Shown here: positions 52,614 through 60,522 of the stretch, in pieces
Layout: the number at the start of each line of letters is the position of its first letter
Position numbering within the stretch: the stretch's first letter is position 1
Source: Chryseobacterium limigenitum
Lineage (GTDB): Bacteria; Bacteroidota; Bacteroidia; Flavobacteriales; Weeksellaceae
DNA length: 64,000 nt
NCBI RefSeq assembly: GCF_900114875.1
Contig: NZ_FPKW01000011.1
Span: forward strand, 62,001-126,000
Direction: 5' to 3'
Notes under the pieces: model-generated
Seen by the model: the letters and a program-made list of their open reading frames with translations, nothing else
What the model was told of the DNA's origin: nothing
Database searches by the model: none
Program-made: the position numbers and the translations under genes

Positions 52614-53039
52614 CTATTTCTCCAAATATTGTCTTAAACTTTGTCCGATAATTCCGTTCCATCCTTCTGAGAAACTTTCTCTTGAAAAATTTTCACCTAA
52701 ATCGTTAAATGCTTCAATATTTTCATGAATTAATGTAACGATTGTTTCCTTGTCATCAGGCTGAATTTCCCAAGTCACAACACTTTTCCCATTTGAAAAT
52801 TCAGGGTAAGTCCAGGAATGTTTCATTTTCTGATGTGAAATAATTTCTAAAATATCTCCCTGATGATGATATTTTTTCTCGTCTCCAGGTTCGTAGAAAT
52901 TAAACTGTTTTCCGACTTCCAATTCAAAATCCGGAATATCAAAGTACCAGTTTTTCATTTCGTTTTTATCGGTTAATGCCTTCCAGACTTTTTCAACCGG
53001 GGCATTTATTTTAAACTGAACGGTGATTGGTGTATTCAT
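52614..53039 (-). CDS. SRPBCC (AHSA1/START-like) domain protein
   Basis: 141 residues, a single hydrophobic-cavity helix-grip domain: FKINAPVEKVWKALTDKNEMKNWY, FEVGKQF-type strand, HSWTYPEFSNGKSVVTWEI and the long C-terminal helix FSEGWNGIIGQSLRQYLE. Such proteins bind lipids or other small hydrophobic ligands. It lies 17 bases after the antiporter gene and is likely cotranscribed with it. Ligand unknown. Confidence 0.88.
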   Translation of the reverse strand: MNTPITVQFKINAPVEKVWKALTDKNEMKNWYFDIPDFELEVGKQFNFYEPGDEKKYHHQGDILEIISHQKMKHSWTYPEFSNGKSVVTWEIQPDDKETIVTLIHENIEAFNDLGENFSRESFSEGWNGIIGQSLRQYLEK

Positions 53040-53056
53040 ATTATTTTAAATTTTCG

Positions 53057-54667
53057 TTAATGGGCAAATCCGGTGATCTTCGCTTCATCAAAATCCAGTT
53101 GCATTTCGATGGTTCTCATCACATGATCATCAAATATTTTTTCGCGTTTCATACGGTGAAGTTCATTTCTCTGCGCCTGAATAATTTGTCTTAAAACATC
53201 TTTATTTTCATTCATCGCAGTAACGTAATCTCCGGTGGAAGCCATGCAGTTGGCTTTATCGGTCATCATCATCATTTCATTTTCAAGTCTGTGTTTTTGA
53301 TGACGTACCAAACTGTTTGTTTCTGCCAGTCCTGAAAAATCATTATCTAATTTATGTAAAGCCGTTTCCTTTAATTTTTTCATTAAAATAACTTCCTGTT
53401 TTTCTTCTGGAAGCTCACTTCCGGCATCACTTACTTTTAATAATTTTAAAATTGGCGACAATAACAACCCTTGCCCGACCAACGTAATTAATATTATAAC
53501 GAAAGTTACGAACAAAATGATATTCCGATGCGGAAAAGCTTCTCCATTTGGTAAAAATGCTGGGATTGAAAGTGCTGCTGCCAAGGAAACTACGCCACGC
53601 ATTGCTGCGAAACTGATGATAAAAGGTTCTTTCCAATCGGGTTTGGGAACTTTTAACCTTAATTCTTTGGAACAAAGCCTTGGGAAATACATTAAGGCAT
53701 AACTGTAAATCACTCTTGTTAAAACAATCGCTCCACCAATCACTACACTGTAGAAAATACCTTCTGAAATGGTGTAATCTTTCATCGCCGCCACAACAAT
53801 TGGTAATTCAAGGCCGATAAGAATAAAAATGATCGTATTCATTAAGAAAATAAGGACACTCCAGACGTTTCCGGATTGGATTCTCGAAGTATGGCTCAAA
53901 TAACAATGTGAATTATAAGACATTAATAAACCTCCGGCAACCACCGCCAACACTCCTGAAAAATGGAAATGTTCCGCTCCAACATACATGATATAAGGAA
54001 CGATTAATGTTATAACCGTATCAATATTAGAATTTGACGGAATAAGTCTTAAAAATGCTCCAAATAAAAATCCGGCAGCCACCCCTATAGCGATTCCTCC
54101 GACTGCCATTGTGAAGAAATCCTGAACAGCCTCTCTAAATACAAACTGCCCTGAAATCACAGCAGCTAAGGCAAATTTAAATACAATTAAACTCGATGCA
54201 TCGTTGATCAAACTTTCTCCTTCCAAGATACTCGTGATCTTTTTAGGGATTTTCACATGTTTTAAAACAGAAGTTGCCGCTACAGCATCTGGCGGGGAAT
54301 TTACTCCTCCCAACAAAAACCCCATTGCAACCGTAAGCCCCGGAATTATTGATGAAGAAAGGTAAGCTACAACAATTGAGGTAAGAAAAACCAATCCAAA
54401 AGCCATTGAAAAAATCTGCTTTCTCCATTTATGAAAATCCTGCCATGATGTAAACCATGCAGCTTCAAATAAAATCGGAGGTAAAAAGATCAGGAAAACC
54501 AAATCGGGTTCTATTTCAATATGTGGCATTCCGGGAATCAGGCTTATCAATAAACCTGCAATCACTAAAAAGATGGGATAAGCTACTCTTAGTTTTTGGC
54601 CGATCATTACCAATATCATCACAGATAATAAGACTGCAATTGATATGATGACGTAAGTATGAATCAT
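53057..54667 (-). CDS. Na+/H+ antiporter, CPA1 (NhaP-like) family
   Basis: 536 residues with about twelve membrane spans up to residue 410 and a cytoplasmic helical tail of about 125 residues (KKLKETALHKLDNDF ...). Family features: LLGGVNSPPDAVAATSVL with the ion-binding Asp near 126, EGESLINDASSLIVFKFAL with the ND pair near 155, and FAAMRGVVSLAAALSIP near 355. Expected to exchange Na+ or K+ for H+ at the inner membrane and help pH and salt balance. Confidence 0.93.
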   Translation of the reverse strand: MIHTYVIISIAVLLSVMILVMIGQKLRVAYPIFLVIAGLLISLIPGMPHIEIEPDLVFLIFLPPILFEAAWFTSWQDFHKWRKQIFSMAFGLVFLTSIVVAYLSSSIIPGLTVAMGFLLGGVNSPPDAVAATSVLKHVKIPKKITSILEGESLINDASSLIVFKFALAAVISGQFVFREAVQDFFTMAVGGIAIGVAAGFLFGAFLRLIPSNSNIDTVITLIVPYIMYVGAEHFHFSGVLAVVAGGLLMSYNSHCYLSHTSRIQSGNVWSVLIFLMNTIIFILIGLELPIVVAAMKDYTISEGIFYSVVIGGAIVLTRVIYSYALMYFPRLCSKELRLKVPKPDWKEPFIISFAAMRGVVSLAAALSIPAFLPNGEAFPHRNIILFVTFVIILITLVGQGLLLSPILKLLKVSDAGSELPEEKQEVILMKKLKETALHKLDNDFSGLAETNSLVRHQKHRLENEMMMMTDKANCMASTGDYVTAMNENKDVLRQIIQAQRNELHRMKREKIFDDHVMRTIEMQLDFDEAKITGFAH

Positions 54668-54770
54668 TTATTTTTGTTTTTAGTGTTAGGTTTTAGCTAA
54701 TTGTAAACCAGTAAACTATTTTCAATTTATTCAGTATCTGTTAATTACTTTATGATTAAATTCTTAGTTT

Positions 54771-55775
54771 TTAAAGTACAATATTGTTCTTTGGAGTGAT
54801 TGCCGGCGGAAGATCAGATTCATCCAGCATATCTCTCATATCAATCTCAATGGTACGGCTGATTTGTGTAATCGGGACATCGTTCGGACTTCCTTCAAAA
54901 GGGTTGACAGAAGCCTCTCCTACACTATCCAAGGTATGAAAACACCAGGTTACCAATAGCGAAAACGGAATATTAAACCATACCGTAAAGCCTTCAACAA
55001 CAGTTCCGTCGCCCAGTTTATCAAACTCTTTTAATAATCCAAAAGGCACAAAAACGATGAATAATAGTAACAAATAAGTCGTAATCGAAGAAAAATTCCT
55101 TGGATAAGGAAAGTTTTTAATTCTCTCCGCTTTTCCCTGATTATCTGTAAATTTTACTAATTGCTGATTGATCTGCGTCCATTGAAAATCATTAATTTCT
55201 CCTTTTGAATAAACTTCAGACAATTCTTTACTCTGACTCGCCATCAACTGGGTAGCTCTATTTTTTTTGCTTAAAATATATTGAAGTTCTGATTCTGAAA
55301 GATACTTTTTCAACTCATCATCCAATTGAGAAAGCCTTTCCGGAATGTCGTATTTTTTTGAATATTCGTCAAATTGCGCAGTATTCATATTTTCCCAAGC
55401 TCTCGATTCACGAAGCTGAAAACGAAGCGCAGTAAGCCATGCATAATGACGGAGAAACATTTCTTTTACCTTCTTCGGATCTTTTCCCGAAAGAGAATCT
55501 CTCAGAATATATCCAAAACTTCGGCTGTCATTGATGATCGCTCCATAAATCTGTCTTGCTTCCCAAAGTCGGCTGTAACTTGCATTATTTTTAAAACCTA
55601 CAATAAAAGCAACGGCCGTTCCCATGATCGCGATCGGCTGCCACGGAACATAAAGAAATTTCCATCCGAAGAAATATAATACTGTCGGTATTGCTGCTAA
55701 AATGGCTAAACCATAAATACTTCTTCTTGTCCAGATTATAAATTCAATTGCTCCAAATTTTTTCCCTGAGTGCAT
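54771..55775 (-). CDS. Bestrophin-family (UPF0187) channel protein
   Basis: 334 residues. Hydrophobic spans near 18-35, 40-60, 230-250 and 265-285; the family features YSRLWEARQIYGAIINDSRSFGY (near 68) and EVSNPFEGSPNDVPI-like NPFEGSPNDVPI near 296 are clear. Bacterial bestrophins form pentameric ion channels, usually cation-selective in contrast to animal anion channels. It follows the DUF2490 gene by 23 bases on the same strand. Confidence 0.92.
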   Translation of the reverse strand: MHSGKKFGAIEFIIWTRRSIYGLAILAAIPTVLYFFGWKFLYVPWQPIAIMGTAVAFIVGFKNNASYSRLWEARQIYGAIINDSRSFGYILRDSLSGKDPKKVKEMFLRHYAWLTALRFQLRESRAWENMNTAQFDEYSKKYDIPERLSQLDDELKKYLSESELQYILSKKNRATQLMASQSKELSEVYSKGEINDFQWTQINQQLVKFTDNQGKAERIKNFPYPRNFSSITTYLLLLFIVFVPFGLLKEFDKLGDGTVVEGFTVWFNIPFSLLVTWCFHTLDSVGEASVNPFEGSPNDVPITQISRTIEIDMRDMLDESDLPPAITPKNNIVL

Positions 55776-55798
55776 ATGTGTTATGTGTTTTTTGGTTA

Positions 55799-56473
55799 TT
55801 AATTTTTATTAAACGGAATATTGTTATAAAAACCAATTTGAATTTGTCCGCGATTCTTGTTTTCCTGAATCTGATTCATATATCCTGCCTCAATTCTCAG
55901 ATTTTTACTGATAACATATCCCAACGCTCCATAGACTCTATTTCTGTCGAAAGTTGGGCTGTTTAAATGTAAGAAAATCTCGTTATATGCAGATGCGTAA
56001 AAAGTTTTAGGAAGCATTTCTTTGTTATTGATCGGGATATTTAATCCTAACATATAACGGAATCTCATTCTAAAATCGTCCTGCAAAAAGCGTTCTTCCA
56101 AACGGTAACGGTGCTGAAGGTAGAATCTCCCGAATTTCTGTTTTGTGATATATTGCTGGAAAATTCGATGTTCAATATTTTCCTTTTTTTCACCGTTTAC
56201 ATAAGGTTGACTTAAAATAAAACCATATCCTAACAAGACATTGTTATTATTTTCGGTTAAATCATAGCCAATTCCGGTTCGAATTAAAAGCTGTTCCAAA
56301 TCTCCGATCCCATCAAAATTACGATACTGGATCTCGTTATGAAAGTTTAATTTTTTACTGATCTTATTGTTCCCAAAATACATATACCAAGCTCCAAGAT
56401 CACTTTTCTGAGCAAAGGATTTTGTTGCTCCCAAAGTGAAAATAATCAAAGCCAGTGACTTTAAAATCTTCAT
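55799..56473 (-). CDS. DUF2490 family outer-membrane protein
   Basis: 224 residues with a signal peptide ending SFAQ. Alternating amphipathic strands (KLNFHNEIQYRNFDG, RIFQQYITKQKFGRFYLQHRYRLEERF, FRMRFRYMLGLNIPI) and the ending GQIQIGFYNNIPF suggest a small outer-membrane beta-barrel, as in DUF2490 proteins. Function unknown in the family. First gene of a pair with the bestrophin. Confidence 0.88.
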   Translation of the reverse strand: MKILKSLALIIFTLGATKSFAQKSDLGAWYMYFGNNKISKKLNFHNEIQYRNFDGIGDLEQLLIRTGIGYDLTENNNNVLLGYGFILSQPYVNGEKKENIEHRIFQQYITKQKFGRFYLQHRYRLEERFLQDDFRMRFRYMLGLNIPINNKEMLPKTFYASAYNEIFLHLNSPTFDRNRVYGALGYVISKNLRIEAGYMNQIQENKNRGQIQIGFYNNIPFNKN

Positions 56474-56829
56474 AATTTATTCTTTTACATTTTATTTTTA
56501 GAAAAAAAGCTTATTATTAAAATCTATCACAATTTAAAAAGTGATTTCGATTATCAATAATAAGCAAAAAAAATATTTTATGAAAATTTATATTTTTAGT
56601 TTAAGTTTTTAAATAAAAAGCCTTTTTAAACTAGTTAAGAGTCTTAACCAAAAAAGATACAAAAGCCATGAATGATTTAAGATTTAGCTGTTTTGAAAAC
56701 ATGAAGCTCTCAAAAGAATAAAATCAAAGATTTTTAAAGTTAATGTAGTCTTATTTTGCGGTCTATTGGTTAACTTAAAATACTAATATTTAATCTTTTG
56801 TTACTTTTGTGGTTTAAATAAGCTCAAAA
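56474..56829. other. Intergenic region with palindrome and plus-strand -7 box
   Basis: About 355 AT-rich bases upstream of the DUF2490 gene and downstream of the DUF1398 gene. It contains the palindrome at 56634-56648 and a TACTTTTG box (56802-56809) on the plus strand that points into the 3' end of the DUF1398 gene, where no plus-strand gene exists. Confidence 0.4.
56634..56648. promoter_or_regulatory. 15-bp palindrome GTTAAG-AGT-CTTAAC
   Basis: Perfect six-base arms around three bases, about 160 bases upstream of the DUF2490 start. It could be a regulator-binding site for the DUF2490-bestrophin pair; no T-run follows it. Weak evidence. Confidence 0.3.
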
Positions 56830-57225
56830 TTATACTGATGGAATTTGTTCAACTAGGATATTATTTTCAGCTTTGTCAAAATAAGTGCAAGTCATTGTAT
56901 TGAGATCCATTTTCCAGCCTTCAACTCCGTTTTCTGCACAGTCTTTACAGAACGTTAAATAATCTGTTCCTCCCTGTTGATGAAGCTTTAATCTTGATTT
57001 AAAATTTTCAAGATTTACATTTTCAGAAATGGTTAAAACATCATATTTGCTTCCGGTCGAATCTGATCGATTTTCTTGGTCAAAATATTCTGTATTTCCA
57101 TCCGAAACATAAACGGTATAATGAGAAACGCCTCTGTTTTTAATAGCCTGAATGTATTTTGGAAAATCCGCACCACTTTTTACTTTTTGGTGTTCGGCTT
57201 TGATTTCTTCGATTGTAAATTTCAT
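56830..57225 (-). CDS. DUF1398 family protein
   Basis: 131 residues, cytoplasmic. It matches DUF1398 (YbcV-like): GADFPKYIQAIKNRGVSHYTVYVSDGNTEYFD, then HQQGGTDYLTFCKDCAENGVEGWKMDLNTMTCTYFD. The second block holds two Cys spaced CxxC. No biochemical function is known for the family. Monocistronic by position. Confidence 0.9.
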   Translation of the reverse strand: MKFTIEEIKAEHQKVKSGADFPKYIQAIKNRGVSHYTVYVSDGNTEYFDQENRSDSTGSKYDVLTISENVNLENFKSRLKLHQQGGTDYLTFCKDCAENGVEGWKMDLNTMTCTYFDKAENNILVEQIPSV

Positions 57226-57260
57226 CTTTTTTATTTGTTTTTTAATTGTTTTTTTATTTT

Positions 57261-57334
57261 AACGCAAATAGCGCATTCTTTTTATTAATATTGAGAATAT
57301 TTTAAGTTTGCAAAGGCATTTCACTTAGCAAAGA
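57261..57334. repeat. CGCAAAG-type intergenic repeat (family C)
   Basis: AACGCAAATAGCGC, TTTTAAGTTTGCAAAGGCATT and TTTCACTTAGCAAAG in the same order as in the copy at 39981-40080. Confidence 0.5.
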
Positions 57335-57439
57335 TTTGAAGCATTAAACAACTTTAATACTAAAAACCTAAATCCTAATTCCTGCAACCTAATCCCTAAA
57401 TCCAAATTTAGAATTTTTTGGAATGCAAATGTATCATAA

Positions 57440-57470
57440 ATTAAAACCGACAGAACAATCTGCCGGTTAT
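57440..57470 (-). terminator. Rho-independent terminator
   Basis: Minus strand AACCGGCAGA, 4-base loop, TCTGTCGGTT (one G-U pair), then TTAATTTA. It lies about 35 bases after the stop codon of the VOC protein gene at 57504-57953. Confidence 0.75.
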
Positions 57471-57503
57471 TTTTACCTATGCTTCATATACAAAATATGA
57501 ATA

Positions 57504-57953
57504 TTATGGGTGTTGTTGCATTTTAGCAGGATCGTCATAATTTACCATCCAGTTGATCCCGAATTTATCGGTAAACATTCCGAAATAAGCTCCCCAGAAA
57601 GTATCCGCCATCGCCATTGTTACCAATCCACCTGCAGAAAGTCCTGAGAATAATTTATCTGCTTCCTCTTTTGAATCTGCATTAATAGAAATAGAAAAAT
57701 TGTTTCCCTCTTTAAATTTAGAAACCCAATCGCAACCCGCATCGCTTCCCATCAAAGTTGTTTCCTTGGAAATTGGAAGAGAAACGTGCATGATTTTGTC
57801 TTTATCTTCTTCCTTCGCTTCCTGCCCTTCCATTGGAGGCATTTCTCCGAAAGTCCCGATATAAGGATATTCTCCTCCGAAAACAGATTTGTAAAAATCA
57901 AATGCTTCTTTACAATTTCCGTTGAATGTTAAATAAACGTTTACTGATGCCAT
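57504..57953 (-). CDS. VOC-superfamily (PhnB-like) protein
   Basis: 149 residues, vicinal-oxygen-chelate fold of the PhnB/3-demethylubiquinone-like type: VYLTFNGNCKEAFDFYKSVFGGE at the start, LMGSDAGC in the middle and DTFWGAYFGMFTDKFGINWMVNY at the end. Not a phosphonate gene in this context despite the family name. First of several small same-strand genes; substrate unknown. Confidence 0.88.
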   Translation of the reverse strand: MASVNVYLTFNGNCKEAFDFYKSVFGGEYPYIGTFGEMPPMEGQEAKEEDKDKIMHVSLPISKETTLMGSDAGCDWVSKFKEGNNFSISINADSKEEADKLFSGLSAGGLVTMAMADTFWGAYFGMFTDKFGINWMVNYDDPAKMQQHP

Positions 57954-58079
57954 AATGTGTTCTTTTTTTTAAATTATAGTTTAGTTTTAAATTGAAATAT
58001 TTTATTTTGATTTAAGAATATTTTTTAACGCAAAGTTTGCATTGCATATAGCTTACCGCCTTTTGCTTTCAGCTAAAAT

Positions 58080-58622
58080 CTATGGTTTCTCAGACATTTC
58101 TTTTAATCTCGAAAGCCCCTTCTGATAATCTTTTCCTATTGCATCTTCCATATTCATAAACATTTTCATTACTGTAAAAGGGTACGGAATTTTTGAAGTA
58201 AATCCCCAGGTTGCCTTGCTTCCGTTTCCTTCCGGAACTACGGTTACATACGCATGAGCTTCACTTTCGTAAGGAGTTAAGAATTTAATATCTGTATCAA
58301 TTCGTTTTTTGGCAGCATCTACTTTTTTAACTTCCTGACATCCTTTTCCGGCTTCATCTTTTTTGCTGTCCCAACACACTTTTTCACCTGGTTGTCCGGT
58401 TGTTCCTGTCCAGTCTTTTTTCATATTCGGGTCAAGATCATTCCATGGACTCCATTGATCCATTGCTTTTAAAGTATTCGTATTCTGCCATACTTTTTCA
58501 ACGGGAGCATTGATGGAAACTGACTTTTCATACTTACAGTCGCCCGAAATAAAAGCCGCCAAAACAAGCCAAAAAATCAGGATTGAAGCTAAAACTATTG
58601 CAATTCCTTTTAAAATTTTCAT
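58080..58622 (-). CDS. Membrane-anchored SRPBCC (polyketide cyclase-like) protein
   Basis: 180 residues: an N-terminal membrane anchor (about 6-27), then a START-like domain (KSVSINAPVEKVWQNTNTLKAMDQWSPWNDLDPNM ... TWGFTSKIPYPFTVMKMF). Two Cys in VCWDSKKDEAGKGCQEV. The anchor suggests the ligand pocket faces the periplasm. Downstream of a VOC gene by 18 bases. Confidence 0.87.
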   Translation of the reverse strand: MKILKGIAIVLASILIFWLVLAAFISGDCKYEKSVSINAPVEKVWQNTNTLKAMDQWSPWNDLDPNMKKDWTGTTGQPGEKVCWDSKKDEAGKGCQEVKKVDAAKKRIDTDIKFLTPYESEAHAYVTVVPEGNGSKATWGFTSKIPYPFTVMKMFMNMEDAIGKDYQKGLSRLKEMSEKP

Positions 58623-58640
58623 ATCATTTGTTTTTAAAGT

Positions 58641-59012
58641 TTATCTGTGTTGATCGATCAAAATCATATTTCCGTCGGGATCTTTCAGGAAAATATGTTC
58701 AGGGCCGGAGGTTGTTTCATCCGCTTCTTTATCAAGCTGAATCTCATTTTCCTTTAAATGTTTCTGAATTTCACGAACATCATTAAAGGCTTCCAGATTC
58801 TGAGCATTCTGATCCCAACCCGGATTGAAAGTAAGCATATTTCCATCAAACATCGCCTGAAAAAGGCCAATCAGATGTTGCTCATTTTTCATAATGAGAT
58901 AATTTTGCTCCATACTTCCTGCCATAATATTGAAGCCTAATTTTTCATAAAAATCTTTAGACTTTTGAAGATCTTTTACACTTAAACTTATCGAAAATGC
59001 TCCTAATTTCAT
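58641..59012 (-). CDS. VOC-superfamily (glyoxalase-like) protein
   Basis: 123 residues with the glyoxalase/bleomycin-resistance fold: FSISLSVKDLQKSKDFYEKLGFN at the N-terminus and EHIFLKDPDGNMILIDQH at the C-terminus, including the metal-ligand Glu/His pattern of the fold. Only one base separates it from the upstream membrane protein gene, so they are cotranscribed. Substrate unknown. Confidence 0.88.
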   Translation of the reverse strand: MKLGAFSISLSVKDLQKSKDFYEKLGFNIMAGSMEQNYLIMKNEQHLIGLFQAMFDGNMLTFNPGWDQNAQNLEAFNDVREIQKHLKENEIQLDKEADETTSGPEHIFLKDPDGNMILIDQHR

Positions 59013-59013
59013 A

Positions 59014-59415
59014 TTATATTTTTTTATTTAAAGCCAATTTACATCCTATTAAAACCAGTCCCCAAACTGCAATACCAAGAACCCAAAACCAAATTGGAGT
59101 AGGAAGAATATACATCATGTAAATACTTTGAAGTAAGAAAATAACTCCGCAAATAACAGCATATGTTTTTTTGCCATCTCCGGCAATTTTTGTAGCGGAA
59201 AAACCTGCAATCAATGCTCCCAAAGCATAGCCCAGAATGACAAAAAGCAATGCCACCAATGGTGCCGTTTCTACATAATGTTTTAGGGCTTCCATGTCAT
59301 TGTCGTTCATTCCCGCAGGTCTTGGAAATAGATAATGACCCAGTTTTTCAACAATAGTAATGGTTATAACACCAAAGAAAAGCCCTCCAAGAACGGCTAA
59401 AATTCTTCTGAACAT
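59014..59415 (-). CDS. Small four-helix membrane protein, unknown
   Basis: 133 residues with four clear hydrophobic spans (about 5-22, 50-72, 84-103, 108-126). The first loop carries GHYLFPRPAGMNDNDMEALKHYVE. No known family comes to mind. It lies between a secreted-protein gene (6 bases) and a VOC gene (1 base) in a same-strand run. Confidence 0.75.
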   Translation of the reverse strand: MFRRILAVLGGLFFGVITITIVEKLGHYLFPRPAGMNDNDMEALKHYVETAPLVALLFVILGYALGALIAGFSATKIAGDGKKTYAVICGVIFLLQSIYMMYILPTPIWFWVLGIAVWGLVLIGCKLALNKKI

Positions 59416-59421
59416 GATTAT

Positions 59422-59892
59422 TTATTGATTTTTTAAGCGTGTTTTAAAATCTAATGTCCCGTCATAGCTCTTCCAATCACCGATGAAATCGATGTATTGA
59501 GCTTCGATCTTTTCAGTAGTTTTATTCCAATTGAAAGTATAAATGAACTTACCTTTGAAAACTCCGGAATGTTTCCCTTTCTTTTCTTCAACAAGTTCAT
59601 ATTCACCATAGATCGTGCTTTTTTTCTTGCCGTCTTTATATTTGGTGATTGTTAAATTACCTTCAAACTTCGTATAGTTTTTATCAACAAGAGAATACCC
59701 TGAAACAAGATATTGCTGGTCATTTTTCTTGTTCTGTTCAGAAGTATTGATTTTCAGTTTAATTTCCTGCTTATCGCTTCCAATGGTACCTGTGTAAGGC
59801 TTGCTGTCGTTTAACCAAACATTGGAAATATTCGGCATCTGGGATAAAGCGAAGTTGGAAACGAGAATGAGGAGTAATAAAAGTTTTTTCAT
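59422..59892 (-). CDS. Hypothetical secreted protein
   Basis: 156 residues with a signal peptide ending ALSQ. Mature part is Lys-rich, with antiparallel strand patterns (GEYELVEEKKGKHSGVFKGKFIYTFNW) suggesting a small beta-barrel such as a lipocalin-like or calycin fold (inference). It is 22 bases downstream of the DUF1569 gene. Function unknown. Confidence 0.72.
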   Translation of the reverse strand: MKKLLLLLILVSNFALSQMPNISNVWLNDSKPYTGTIGSDKQEIKLKINTSEQNKKNDQQYLVSGYSLVDKNYTKFEGNLTITKYKDGKKKSTIYGEYELVEEKKGKHSGVFKGKFIYTFNWNKTTEKIEAQYIDFIGDWKSYDGTLDFKTRLKNQ

Positions 59893-59914
59893 GTGTGTGT
59901 ATTTGTAATGTGTG

Positions 59915-60370
59915 TTAAACTCCGAATTGCGACAAATGGTGATTCAAATGCTTTGCAAACATATTATTCCATTCGTCAGAATTTAATTTCCCGAAAGAAA
60001 AAGATTCTTTACCATCAAAAGCAGAAGCTCCCAATTGCTGTGTTTTTTGGATATACCCGATCAATCTTTTCTTTTCTTCACCAAAATTCTTTCTTCCTGT
60101 AATCAAAAACTGTGGAGAGGTCGGAGAATCTCTTGGATATGCTTTTTCGCCCACTACTTTAGGCTTTACAAATCTTTTTAAAATAAATTTTGCAATTGAT
60201 CCCGGTTTTTTGTGTTTTTCAGGTTCGTATACCATTTCGTAGGTTATACAACAGTGAGCCAACATCTGATCAACCGTCATTTTCCCCCACAAACCGTGAG
60301 TATCTTCAATCAATTTATTTATTCTATCAATGTAATTCTGAGCGTCTTTTGCGTCAAATACGTTTTCCAT
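59915..60370 (-). CDS. DUF1569 (DinB-like) family protein
   Basis: 151 residues. It has the DUF1569 pattern WGKMTVDQMLAHCCITYEMV near residue 33 and the C-terminal LNSDEWNNMFAKHLNHHLSQFGV; the two His-rich parts would supply the metal ligands of a DinB-like four-helix bundle. Possibly a thiol- or metal-dependent transferase; substrate unknown. First gene of the five-gene small-protein run to 58080. Confidence 0.88.
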   Translation of the reverse strand: MENVFDAKDAQNYIDRINKLIEDTHGLWGKMTVDQMLAHCCITYEMVYEPEKHKKPGSIAKFILKRFVKPKVVGEKAYPRDSPTSPQFLITGRKNFGEEKKRLIGYIQKTQQLGASAFDGKESFSFGKLNSDEWNNMFAKHLNHHLSQFGV

Positions 60371-60522
60371 CTTTTTCTAATTGTTAAAAAACAAATATAT
60401 CAGTTTTTTTTCATCAATTTATGACTAATAAAAAAAAGGATGTAAACAACTATGAAATAAGAAGTTATAAGTTTAGAATTATCAGTTATAAATTACTGAT
60501 TATGAATGGGAAAACAAGTAAA

